NCBI RefSeq assembly: GCF_029962835.1
Contig: NC_080573.1
Location: 92,375,501-92,439,500 of the forward strand
Direction: 5' to 3'
DNA length: 64,000 nt
From: Magnolia sinica
Taxonomy: Eukaryota > Streptophyta > Magnoliopsida > Magnoliales > Magnoliaceae
Part shown: piece after piece, positions 45,731 to 56,286 of the stretch
Layout of the letters: each line of letters opens with the position of its first letter
Position numbering within the stretch: the stretch's first letter is position 1
The notes under the pieces: model-generated
What the model saw: only the letters and a program-made list of their open reading frames with translations
Databases searched by the model: none
What the model was told of the DNA's origin: nothing
Position numbers and translations under genes: made by a program

Positions 45731-47021
45731 ACCACAAATACATACATACAAACATATATATATATATATGTATATATAAATCATGTCAAAGGATCAACCG
45801 ATCCTCACTTCAAATAATAGTGGTAGGACCCACTTGAACCACGGATCTGACTCATTCTTTAGCTCATGCCTTAAAATGAGCTTGCAAAATGGATTGACGG
45901 TTGGGGTGCAACACAAGCATCATGGTGGGGTCTACTGTCCAGACAGCGGACAGTGTGGATAAACACATAAATCATGGTGCACCCCACCGTCTGCTGGACG
46001 GTGGAAATGAAACATGTACATCACTTTGGGCTCCATCGTCCACTGGACGGTGGGAGTAAACACATAAATCATTATGGGTCCCACGTGGGGCCCACCATAA
46101 CATTTATTTTCCAGCCAGACCGTTGATAAGGTCGCATGGACCTGGATGAAGGGTAAAAACAAATTTCAAATTGATCCAAAACTTCTGTGGCCCAGAAAAA
46201 GTTTTCTAAGGCAGACATTCAATCCCATTGTTTCCCATGATGTGGGCCACCTGAGTCTTGGATGAGGCTGAAATTTGAAGGGGGCCCACTGATGGAGGTG
46301 GCCCACCATATGAACGGGTTTGATGGCAAATATACATTAGGGTGGGGCCCACGTCAGGGGCCGTGGGACTCTACTGTCCGCCCGCCCTCCTGGCACGCTG
46401 GCGTCTGACAACAGCAGCAGCAACAATGCTGCTATTGGTTTGCATATTATTTTTTTTGAAAAACTTAGATTTTTTATGGTTTTTCAGAGGTAGGGCCCAC
46501 ATCTGCTGAATTCGGGTCCGCCAATGGATTCTACCATGCATAACAAATCTATCAAGCCCAATATTGGGCATTTTTCGGCATGTAGAAAAACTAAGGTGAG
46601 TTTTAATGGTGAAAATTACTATTTTCAAAGGTGTGGCCCGTCAAAAAGTTGGATCAGCCCCATTTTTCGGCTCAACGCCTAAAATAATCTGGAAAATGAG
46701 ATGGACGGCTTGGATTTGAAGCATACATCAAGGTGGGGCCTATATGAGTTGGCCATCAAGAAGCTTGTGAACCAAGCTTATATTTGTGTTTTCCATGCAC
46801 GTCCAGCGTCCCTGGACGCTGGGCGGTCTGGGCCTATCACACGTACAAGGTGGGCCCTGTTTAGGTGGGCCACCAAATGGTGGGTGTTGTGGATACAATA
46901 CATATAAGGTGGGTCCCACCTATAGATGGTTTGGGATAAAATACAAGCCTTATGGTGGGGCTATTAGGGCAGGCCACACAATCACACCAACATCACATGA
47001 AAAGAAGAATAAAAAGAAAGA

Positions 47022-47025
<4 letters not shown>

Positions 47026-47057
<32 letters not shown>
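47026..47057. repeat. GA microsatellite in the solo Tekay LTR
   Basis: About 14 GA units; the same position in the other Tekay LTRs (1171-1199, 10123-10145, 63410-63436) has GA runs of different lengths. Confidence 0.95.
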
Positions 47058-47059
<2 letters not shown>

Positions 47060-48071
47060 CACATGTGATGGAGGGACCCCGGTACTATGGGCCCTCCGTT
47101 TTAAGCATCCAATCATACATCAAGTGGGTCCCATTGCATATGGGCCCACCAAATTGAAAATCAACGGTGGAGATCCTTTCTCCACCAAAATAGAAGGTCT
47201 AGATGACCCTATTTATGCAAGAAAATAAACATCATGATGGGGTCCATGGAGAATGGCCCCATCATGGAATGATCTTAAGCATCAAGGTGGGTCATTGGCT
47301 ACATCAAGGGTCCAAAGTGAGATCCATACCATTGATCAGTAGGCCTCACTTGGCCCATCATAAGAACATGAAAATCTAGCCTATAGAAGCACCCACCGTT
47401 GATCTTCTCGGTCCGCTGGAACGCCAATCTCCTTGTGCTTCACTTTAACGGTGGAAGATGGGAAATGAATGGCTAGGATGAGGGATTTGGGATGGGAAAT
47501 TGGGCCACACACATGCACTCTCTCACATGGAAGAGAGCTTGGACGTGAGCTCTCTTGTTGCTTGGGATTGAATTGAGAAATGAGAGAGAGAGAGAGAGAG
47601 GGAGATGGGATGTAAGGAGAGGAGTGATGGATGTGAGTGATGCGTGAGGTGATGGTGTACTTGACTAGCATGGGTGTGTAAGAGAGAGGGTGAGAAAGGG
47701 TTGACTTTGGAGAGAGAAAGCATGGGTTGCTTTATACTTGACATGAGGTGATTGATGGGATTGATTGATGGGATTGATTTGACATGTTGTAGAGATTCTC
47801 TTGGGATTGCAAACGCGTGGTGTTTCCTCGAAATAAAGGCCAGCTCACTTCTTCCTGACAGGGTATCGGATTGGTGCACGAGTCACGGCATTGGAACCGC
47901 GGCGACGGTTCAGTCGCAATAGTACAAGTCTTGAATTAAGCTGACTCAAATCTACAACATACGACTTAGGGCCGATCACAAACATCAATTACCGATCGCA
48001 GGTTGCCGAAATTCGATGGGAAGGATCCCGGGATTCGACGGAACAGTACGGATTAAGATACGGGTCTTACA

Positions 48072-49516
48072 TTACGTACCTTGACAAAGAATTATCTCTT
48101 ATCTTACGTAGTTCAATGTGTCGGCGTGAAACCTGTGGCAAGATAATTCGCAATGTCAGCAAACCAAGGTAATTGGGAGAGTTTAAACAATTGTTCATTA
48201 GGGAACATATCATTTATCAGTGTCGGCTCAAGGGAATTGGGGAGGTAGAGTCTCGAAAGATGGTTAGCCACTACATTCTCTACTCCCCTTTTGTCTTATA
48301 TTTTCATGTTAAATTCTTGGAGTAGAAGGATCCATCTTATCAGGTGAGGCTTGGCATCCATCTTAGAAAGAAGATACTTTACCACAACATGGTCTATGTA
48401 GATGATGATCTTAAATCCAATCAAGTAGGACCTAAATTTGTCCAAAGCGAACACTACGGCTAAGAGTTCCTTCTCCGTAGTAGAGTAGTTCACTTGGGCA
48501 TAATTTAGAGTTCTACTTGCATAGTGAATCACATAGGGCTTCTTCTCTTTTCTCTAGCCTAACACCGCTCTAATAGCATAGTCAGATGCATCGCACGTAA
48601 TCTCAAAATGTATGCTCCAATCGGGTGGTTGCATGATAGGTGCAGTAGTCAACATGCCTTTGAGCTTAGTGAAAGCGTCCTGGCATTGCTTAGTCTACTT
48701 GTATGATGCATCCTTTTAAAGTAGATTGCATAAAGTATAACAGAGATGACTAAAGTCCTTTATAAATCATCTATAGAATCTGGCGTGTCCTAAGAAGAAT
48801 CGAACATCACATATGCTTTTGGGTGGAGGTAGGTTAAAGATAAGGTCAAATTTAGCCTTGTCTACCTCAATTCCCTTGGACGAAATTATATGTCAAAGCA
48901 CTATTCCCTTGGGAACTATAAAATAACATTTCTCCCAATTCAAAACCATATTCTTTTTTACACATTACTTTAGCACATTTTAAAGATTTTTTGGACACTT
49001 GCTGATGAATGGACCAAAAATGGAGAAGTCATCCATGAAGACCTCTAAATATTATCCCACCATATCAGAAAATATACTCAACATGCATTACTGAAAAGTA
49101 GTGGGGGCATTACATAGTCCAAATGGCATCCTTCGGTAAGCAAAGGTGCCAAAGAGACATGTGAACATAGTCTTTTATTGATCTCCAAGGACTATCTCAA
49201 TCTAATTGTAGCCCGAATAGTCGTCAAGGAAGCAATAGTAAGAATGACCAGCTAGCCTTTCTAAAATTTAATCAATGAAGGGCAAAGGAAAGTGGTCCTT
49301 CCTTATGACGGTATTCAACTTCCTATAGTCAATGAACATTCTCCAACCAGTAGTGACTCTAGTTGGCACAAGTTCATTGTCGGCATTGGCTACAATGGTG
49401 ATTCTGGACTTCTTAGGAATCACCTGAGTTGGACTCACCCACCGACTGTCGAATATAGCGTAAACGATACCCACATCCAACAACTTAAGTACCTCACCTA
49501 TAACCACTTCCTTCAT
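48072..49516 (-). pseudogene. Athila reverse transcriptase and RNase H
   Basis: The frame from 49516 starts KEVVIGEVLKLLDVGIVYAI, followed by WVSPTQVIPKKS and WRMFIDYRKLNTVIRKDHFP, the standard gypsy RT entry. Further left are FIDxILERLAGHSYYCFLDD, FAYRRMPFGLCNAPTTFQ and the catalytic YLEVFMDDFSIFG (about 49010-49045), with both aspartates intact. RNase H shows FEITCDASDYAI and IHYASRTLNYAQVNYSTTEK then KELLAVVFALDKF (48296-48600). The tail VVANHLSRL follows. About ten in-frame stops, mostly TAA/TAG at expected Gln codons; the frame itself is largely conserved up to the solo LTR. Confidence 0.92.
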
Positions 49517-50560
49517 GTTTGGACTTAATCGGAGGTCTTCGCATTGTCCTCAAGATGAATGCAATCGACCATCCAAAGGCTCCTTTATGATCAATGAGAG
49601 TAGAAATAAGCATACTTTCTTGTTCTTTCTCAAGGTAGGAAGAAATCACTACCGGGTATGTCTCATCTTGACCTAAGTAGACATACTTAAGATCAGTGGG
49701 AAAAAGTTTTAGGTCAAGCTTTGGTACTTTGAGGCTAGATGGTAGAGGCACTACATCGGTTTGGGGTAATTTCTCAAATTGTGGCCTCCACCAGTTAACT
49801 TCAAGTACCGGTGCAGCATCAAGCATGGCATCCATCTCCCTAATCGTGTCATCATCTAAATCAGGGGAGTGGGCTAAGCACGCCTGTAGAGTGTCAGAGT
49901 ACAGAGTCAAAAGTACTCTATCTTCCACGAAAGAATTTATCAAATTGATGTCGTGGATATCATCGACATCTTCTGACTGTTGGCTCATGTTGAAAAATAT
50001 ATTGAGCTCCAACATCATATTCCCGAAAGATAAATTCATAATTCCATTCTTACAATTGATGATGGCATTGGATATAGCAAGGAATGGGTGACCAAGGATG
50101 ACAGGTATCTGAGTTCTCATATCTACAATGGGTTAAGTATCCAGGACGATAAAATCTACTGGATAGTAGAATTTGTCAACCTGGACCAACACATCCTCAA
50201 TCATCCCTCTCGGTACATGGACCGAACGGTCAGCAAGTTGTAATGTAGCCCGGGTAGATTTTAATTCACCTAAACCCAATTATTCATATACCGAGAAAGG
50301 AATCAAATTAACGCTCACTCTTAAGTCAAGAAGTACGTGCTCAATCTGGTGATTCCCGATTATACAGGTGATGGTTGGGATACCAGGATCGTTATATTTT
50401 TGTGGCCCATCTTGCTTGAGGATAGTACTCACTTTTTCTGTCAGAAAATTTTTCTTTCGAATACTTAGCCGCCTCTTGGTTGTACATAAATCTTTCAGAA
50501 ATTTGGCATAAGAGGGGATTTGTTTCACAATGTCTAGCAAAAGGATGTTGACTGTCACTT
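49494..50560 (-). pseudogene. Athila protease and linker
   Basis: The protease region reads IEHVLLDLRVSVNLIPFSVY (50285-50345); the canonical D-L-G-A-S-V active site has become D-L-R-V-S-V. It continues with LGLGELKSTRATLQLADRSV and PVILGHPFLAISNAIINC (about 50050-50105). A 208-residue open frame from 50120 to 49494 then links to RT, with an acidic stretch S-E-D-V-D-D-I-H-D-I-N. Three TAA stops separate the blocks, each one transition from a Gln codon. Confidence 0.88.
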
Positions 50561-52124
50561 ATTTTAGCACCTCTAGAATATCCTGTGAATTAGCTAGAGG
50601 TTTTGGTGCAATTAATCGCTGGGGGAATGGCGCAATCGACTTACTCACACTTTCCTATTCTTCCTCATGTGGGGCATTGCTAGGTTTATCATTCTCAATT
50701 TCTTCCAGTTCCTTAGGCTTTTCAGCTCTTGCCGGAATGGTTTTGTTAATAATTTTCTCACTCCTAAGAATGGTAGTAGACTTAGCCTACTCTATCTGAT
50801 TTGAAGAGCCTGGGTCACTAACTTCACATTGTGGTTTTGGATTGGGGAGGGGTTGGACTGGAAGCATCCTTTTCTCCCCACTCGCTAAGTGCGACTCAAT
50901 CATTTGAATGGATAATGCAAATATTCCCATTATTGTTTTGAGATCCTGGAATGCTTGTACCGTATTTTGGCTGAATAGCTCTTAGTTTTGTATGAATTTT
51001 TGAACCATATCCTCTTGAGGCTTCTTTTGATTTAAAAATTGAGTAAGGGCCTCTTGTGGATTAGCCATTTGTCCATTCTTTCAACTGAAATTTAAATGGT
51101 TTCTCCAGCTGGAGTTGTATGTATTTGAGGTGGGTCCTCTGAAAGGTCTTTGGTAGTTGTTTATGGCAATTGATTGCTCATTTAATATCTCTTTAAAAGC
51201 AAGAATTGTTGGGCAATTTTTAGTTGTATGTATGTTATAAGCATAAATACCACAAACAACTTTCATAGCCTTATCAGGTTTGACAAGTTCTGCCTTCTTA
51301 AGTTCCATGGCCTCGACTTTTCTTGTGAGATTGGCCACTCTTGCATTTATATCATCTTCCTCTTTTAAAACATAAATTCCTTCCATTTCTTATAATTGAG
51401 TAGGCTTAGAAGTGGCGGTTCTTGAGGAGCTATCCCATGATTGTGTGTTTTCAACGAGTTTATTAAAATAATCCCACGCATCATCGGCTTCCTTATTCAT
51501 GAATTCCCCATTACGCATCATTTTCACAAATTGACGCATGGGTGAGGTCAATCCCTCATAGCAAAAGTTTGTTATCTGTCATGTTTCGTATTCATGTTGT
51601 GAACATGAATTTATGATATCCTTATATCGCTCCCAACATTGGAAGAAGGTCTCATCCTCTTTTTGCACAAAATTCATGATTACTTTCCTTAAGGTATTCA
51701 TTTTATGATACGAGAAAAACTTTTTAAAGAACTCTCTTGTCATCTTAGCCCGCGTGCCAATGGATCGTGGTCTTAAGGAATGTAACCACGACTTAACCTT
51801 TTCTTTCAAATAGAAAGGAAACAATTTCAGTCTTACTGTGTCCTCAAACACGTTTGGGAAGTGTAATGTAGATATTATCTCATCAAACTCTTTCATATGC
51901 AAGTATGGACTTTCATATTCTAGTCCATGAAACTTAGGAAGGAGTTGAATCACCCCCGATTTAACATCCACAGTTCCTACATTCAATGGGAATATCATGC
52001 AGGAAGGTGTACTCACCCCCATCGATTGTAAATAATCTCATAAAGAACAAGGCAGGGGTGCATGATGCACCTCATTCTCATCCTGGGCCTCCTCAACTGG
52101 GGGTTGAGGTTAATGTGCAGCCAT
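50561..52124 (-). pseudogene. Athila gag
   Basis: Starts at ATG 52122-52124 with MAAH then a TAA. The capsid block (51579-52022) reads GVIQLLPKFHGLEYESPYLH, FEDTVRLKLFPFYLKEKVK, SWLHSLRPRSIGT and FFQCWERYKDIINSCSQHEY, the Athila gag signature (Y-L-H-x-K-E-F, L-F-P-F-x-L, S-W-L). It continues through FVKMMRNGEFMNKEADDAWD and VANLTRKVEAMELKKAEL, a coiled-coil-like segment. The degraded zinc-knuckle-like C-G-I-Y-A-Y-N-I-H-T-T-K-N-C is near 51200-51260. One frame can be followed through nearly the whole gene with about eight stops; those seen correspond to Gln, Trp or Arg codons. Confidence 0.9.
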
Positions 52125-52506
52125 CACTTCTACTGACTTAAAGGATCTTAAGAGGTGTTTAATCTGGTGATGGATAGGCAACCCTTTAACTAATCTCCTT
52201 CACTCAAGAGACGGAGAGTTGTCACGAACCCACTTAGGTATGAAACACTCGCAACCCTCAAATAACTTAAACAAATAAACCTAAAAAATAAGAAATCTAG
52301 AAAGAAAGAGAGTTGGAACGAAGTTACTTGATTAAAGTTGTTATGTTAGGGTTTAAAAAATTAAAAATAATAATAAAAAAAAAACAATGTTATTCTCTAA
52401 AAACAATTGCAGAAAAATCATAACCTAAAAGCATACCAGAAAAATAAACCCTAATTTTAACTTAATTCTAATAGTAATTAATCTCAAAAAAATGTAACCA
52501 TAGTCC
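52125..52506 (-). other. Athila leader between PBS and gag
   Basis: AT-rich untranslated leader; no ORF or other feature recognised. Confidence 0.6.
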
Positions 52507-52521
52507 CTAGTAATGGCGCCA
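52507..52521 (-). other. Athila primer binding site (tRNA-Asp-like)
   Basis: The minus strand reads TGGCGCCATTACTAG. Athila elements typically prime with tRNA-Asp (TGGCGCCGTTGCC); the first seven bases match exactly. It lies six bases inside the 5' LTR. Confidence 0.85.
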
Positions 52522-53295
52522 AAAACTTGTTCACAACCCCAAGTGTAGGGTCGCAATGTAGTAATAACTCGATGAGACCAAGGTCAAATCCATGGGGACT
52601 AAACTTATACGTATTCTGAAAGTAATTAGAAGTAGAACTAGAATAAGATATAAATCCAAATCTGGAATAAAAGAGAGTAATTGTGAATGAAGTATCAATA
52701 ATGAAAAGAGAACTAAATCGCTAAGGATCCACTTGTAGCTATCAAGATGTTACCTTACTTAATTAAAGAAACATAATTAGAATTAGAGTCTTATCCTATC
52801 CAATTGGAAGATGGAACAATTCAATCAAATCTATAAACTTTTCATTGATCTAGTCCACACATGAAGGAGTATTGTGACGATTAGAACGTATTCCATTATC
52901 CTACCATGCCCAGGAGACAATGGTGAATAACAGGATTTACTAATCTCACAATCTCAAAACAGAAAAAGAAGATATTCAAAGCCATTACAGCATCTATTGT
53001 AATTTGAGTCACAATAAATCATAGAAAACTGAAAATATTCCTTAAAATTAAACTAAAAATAAATGAAGTTCAAGACAAACAAGAATCAAAGCAAGATAAA
53101 CATCCCAACACGCTACAAGCTTCACCTCTTAGCCCTAGCTAAGAGGAATAGCCAACCAAGGACATGATTGAAACTGAATCCCCTAAATAAAACATTAAAA
53201 ATAAATAAGGAAGAAAAACTCTTGGGAGGCTACTCTACCCTTTGGCTCTGCTCCTTGAAATATAATTCCTTTTTAGAACTCCTTAGAGAACCCAT

Positions 53296-53740
53296 ATTTA
53301 TAGCCTTAGTCCGACCATCTTTGGAAACCGCCTCAAATTTACGCACTTTGTGTAACACCTTCAATGTCATCGAATGTAACTTGAATCCAGAAGTCGCGCC
53401 TTTTCGCACTGCGTAACTCTTCATGTCATCGAACATACCTTCGATGTCATCGAATAGTCCTTCAATGTCATCGAAGGGCATCCAAGTAATTGAGAATGTG
53501 TCCAAAGTGTTCCATTGAGTTGCTTCAGAAATTCACAAAAATCTCGATGTTATCGAAGTGCCTTCGATGTCATCGAGCAGGTCTTCGAGCAATCGATCAG
53601 GGCTTCGATGTTATTGAGAACTGCATCCAATTTTTCTAGCAACCAAACTTGATTTTCATGTAATTCTTCGATGTCATCGACCCGTGTTCGATGTTATCAA
53701 ACACTGGCTTCGATGTCATCGATCGGTGGTCGATGACATA
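53296..53740 (-). promoter_or_regulatory. TATA box and TTCGATGTCATCGAA array, Athila 5' LTR
   Basis: On minus, TATAAAT lies at 53296-53302. Palindromes TTCGATGTCATCGAA/TTCAATGTCATCGAA and shorter forms run from 53360 to 53740, about ten copies, two or three more than in the 3' LTR. Confidence 0.82.
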
Positions 53741-54005
53741 GACAGTGAAATTCAGATTCTATGAATTTTTACACTTTGTACTTTCGATTTCCTTCCTTCT
53801 CCGCTTGGTTTCATTAAATATTGGGGTCTTGAAATCTTCAATCTTGGTCTCCGAAGATCCATCCCTTGTTTGATGCCTCGTCATTGTAGCACAAGTGGGC
53901 GGACGCTGATGTGGGCAGGGCCTAATGGCCTCGCCACCAATGGTTGGCAGTGGGGTGGAACCTTGTCCCCACATCGGAAGAGTTGTCTGAAGTTGTGCTG
54001 GTTAT

Positions 54006-54415
54006 ATGCATGGTTCAGACCTTCCTTGTACGAGGCCTCCTGTGGGAGAAAAACCACCACTGTGTACTCTGATGGCAGTTGGGTTGGACAACATCATGGA
54101 TGGGTAGGTGCTGATGTGGGCAGGGCCTGAGGGCCTAGGTGAGCTACCAGTATCCTTACCCCAAACGAGGCCTCCTGCGGGAGCAAAACCACCGCTGTGC
54201 ACTCTGATGGCAGTTGGGTTGGACAATATCATAGACGGGTAGGTGCTGATGTGGGTAGGGCCTAAGGGCCTAGGTGAGCTACCAGTATCCTTACCCTAAA
54301 TGAGGCATTCTGCGAGAGCAAAACCACCCTTGTACACTCTTATGGCAGTTGGGTTGGACAATATCATGGATGGGTAGGTGTTGATGTGGGCGAAGCCTGA
54401 GGGCCTGGGCGAGCT
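54006..54415. repeat. 135-bp tandem repeat, first block
   Basis: The marker GAGCTACCAG falls at 54141, 54276 and 54411 (GAGCTCTAG), exactly 135 bases apart. Each unit carries CCTTACCCCAAACGAGGCCT, GGGAGCAAAACCACC and GGCAGTTGGGTTGGACAATA. It lies inside the first small LTR. Confidence 0.93.
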
Positions 54416-54576
54416 CTAGTATCCTTACCCTAAACAAGGCCCTTTGGGGGCAACCCCGAGAACAAAATCGTGCAGGTCCAGTGGGACCCAGAGTGGACAA
54501 TATCATATAGTGCTGGTCAGACCATTACAAATGATATTAGAGCTAAGGATGGCTTTGCCCTTGGTGGGGGATATTG

Positions 54577-55081
54577 TGATGCCCCATCACTGTGGTCACA
54601 CATGGGCCGGCACACTCGGGTGCACGCTGATGTGGGTGAGGCCTAAGGGCTTGGACGAGCTACCGGTGATTGGTAGGCTACTGTGCACACAGTAGAGGCT
54701 GAACTCTGTCCCACATCGGAAGAGCTGTCTGGAGTTGTGGTAGCTATAAGTGGGCTCCTTCCTTAACAGTCAAGACGCGTTTTAAAGTCATGAGCTTCGG
54801 CAAAGTGGACAATATTTTGTGTTGTTAAGTCGGGCCTTACAAATGGTATCAGAGCATTTGTAAGGCTCAACCCAACAACACAAGATATTGTCCGATTTGT
54901 CGAAGCTCACGGCTTTAAAACGTGTCATGTCTGTTAAGGGAGGAGCCCAACTTATAGCCACCACAACTTCAGACAACTTTTCTAATGTGGGACAAAGTTT
55001 CACCTTCACTGTGGGTATAGTAGTCTACCAACCACTGGTAGCTCGCTCAGGCCCTTTTTTAGGCCTCGCCCACATCAGTAC
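54577..55081. repeat. Primer-site-centred foldback of the small LTR
   Basis: The LTR at 54577-54841 is followed, after a 12/12 tRNA-Met primer site (54844-54855), by an inverted copy of itself to about 55081. The innermost stem is perfect: CCTTACAAATG (54835-54845) and CATTTGTAAGG (54855-54865) around nine bases. Confidence 0.88.
54844..54855 (+). other. Perfect initiator tRNA-Met primer binding site
   Basis: TGGTATCAGAGC, identical to the canonical site, two bases after the LTR-like end CCTTACA. Weaker versions lie at 54532-54543 (TGATATTAGAGC) and 55405-55416 (TGGTATTAGAAC). Confidence 0.9.
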
Positions 55082-55276
55082 AACCCTCACGGATTTGTTC
55101 TTACTCAGCGGAAGCACCAGGGTTGTACTGATGTGGGCGGGGCCTGAGGGGCCTAGGCGAGCTACTAGTAGACCCAAAGTGAACAATATTAGTCCTTAAT
55201 TAGAATAACGTGTCCTGTGGGTGATGTAGCCCTGGTGCTTCCGCTAAGTAGGAACAAATCCGTGAGGGTTGTACTG
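55081..55276. repeat. Second inverted repeat in the small-LTR cluster
   Basis: CCTCACGGATTTGTTC...GCGGAAGCACCAGGG (about 55087-55123) recurs inverted as CCCTGGTGCTTCCGC...GAACAAATCCGTGAGG (about 55230-55267). Confidence 0.85.
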
Positions 55277-55589
55277 ATGTGGGATCTAGCCTTCAATAGT
55301 ATAACGCGTTTTGGGGTGAGCCATGAGCTCGACCTCAAGAATAAAGTCATGCATCCTCAGGCAAAGCGCACAATATTATACTATTGAGGCTAGGTCGTTA
55401 CAAATGGTATTAGAACTGAGGACAGTTCTGCCCTCGGTGGGGGATATTTTGATGCCCCGTCACTGCAGCACATGTGGGCGGGGCCTAATGGCCTGGGTGA
55501 GCTACTAGTGGTTGGTAGGCTATTGTGTTGGCAGTGGGGTGGAACCTTGTCCCACATCGGAAGAGTTGTCTGAAGTTGTGGTGGTTATA

Positions 55590-56000
55590 TGTGTGGTTCA
55601 GACCTTCCTTGTACGAGGCATCCTGCGGGAGCAAAACCACCATTGTGCACTCTGATGGCAGTTGGGTTGGACAATATCATGGATGAGTAGGTGCTAATGT
55701 GGGCGGGGCTTGAGGGCCTGGGCGAGCTACCAGTATCCTTACCCCAAACGAGGCCTCCTGAGGGAGCAAAACCACCGTTGTGCACTCTGATAGCAGTTGG
55801 GTTGGACAATATCGTGGACGGGTAGGTTCTGATGTGGGCAGGGCCTGAGGGCCTAGGCATGCTACCAGTATCCTTACCCCAAACGAGGCCTCCTGCGAGA
55901 GCAAAACCACTGTTGTGCACTCTGATGGCAGTTGAGTTGGACAATATCGTGGACGAGTATGTGCTAATGTGGGTGGGGCCTGAGGACCTAGGCGAGCTAC
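55590..56000. repeat. 135-bp tandem repeat, second block
   Basis: The repeat marker falls at 55724, 55859 (as ATGCTACC) and 55994, again exactly 135 bases apart, inside the last small LTR (55450-56113). Confidence 0.93.
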
Positions 56001-56286
56001 CAGTATCCTTACCCCAAATGAGGCCTTTTGGGGGCAACCTTGAGAAAAAAACCATACGGGTCTAGTGGGACCTAGAGTGGACAATATTGTACAGTGCTAG
56101 TTGGACCGCTACACCTTGCCTTAGTGATTCATGAGCATCAAATCTATCTTTTAACATTCTTTTCAATCCAAGCTCTTAGATTCACCTCACAATACAAACA
56201 TGTATAAAATATACCCATTAAGCATTATCATGTTCATAAAACCAAGATATAAATAGGGGTAAATATGTAATATTTAACACTCAACA

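Larger units (their letters stand above)
43998..48071 (-). mobile_element. Solo Tekay LTR, 4074 bp, inside Athila pol
   Basis: Starts TGTAACGCCCCAAACTC and ends GGGTCTTACA, the same boundaries as the LTR at 7088-11145, and aligns along the full length with many substitutions and indels. Flanks TTACA (43993-43997) and TTACG (48072-48076) match at four of five bases. No gag or pol adjoins either side. It interrupts Athila integrase between codons for K-V-R and K-F-F. A solo LTR arises by recombination between the two LTRs of a former complete element. Confidence 0.93.
53869..56113 (+). mobile_element. Cluster of very small LTR retrotransposons (SMART/TRIM-like)
   Basis: LTR-like units starting TGATGCC and ending TTACA or CTACA lie at 53871-54529, 54577-54841 and 55450-56113. 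Two of the junctions are exactly 47 nt (54530-54576 and 55403-55449), each with a tRNA-Met primer-like site at the left and a TGGGGGATAT purine tract at the right. This is the whole internal domain, as in the smallest known LTR elements. There is no coding capacity. The block is flanked by the five-base duplication CCTTG (53864-53868 and 56114-56118), so it probably entered as one unit. Orientation follows primer site before purine tract. Confidence 0.8.
34950..56286 (-). mobile_element. Athila-type Ty3/gypsy element with three nested insertions
   Basis: Minus-strand gypsy element: 5' LTR 52528-56286, tRNA-Asp-type primer site, gag, protease, RT, RNase H, integrase, polypurine tract, 3' LTR 34950-41653. 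LTRs run TGTTCACAACCCC to CTCAACA. The Asp primer site and the gag blocks point to Athila. Nested inside are a CACTA transposon (3' LTR), a solo Tekay LTR (pol) and a small-LTR-element cluster (5' LTR). Flanks are GTTCG (left) and, four bases beyond the LTR end, GCTCG (right), an imperfect match. It interrupts the PMD pseudogene. Confidence 0.9.
52528..56286 (-). repeat. Athila 5' LTR, interrupted by the small-LTR cluster
   Basis: LTR parts 52528-53868 and 56119-56286 are contiguous in the other copy (34950-41653). The inserted block 53869-56113 is flanked by CCTTG on both sides. Confidence 0.93.

Noticed and set aside
55585..56084. 135-156 residue repetitive ORFs on minus
   Set aside because: The repeats are the 135-bp DNA unit (a multiple of three), so open frames arise automatically in the array.
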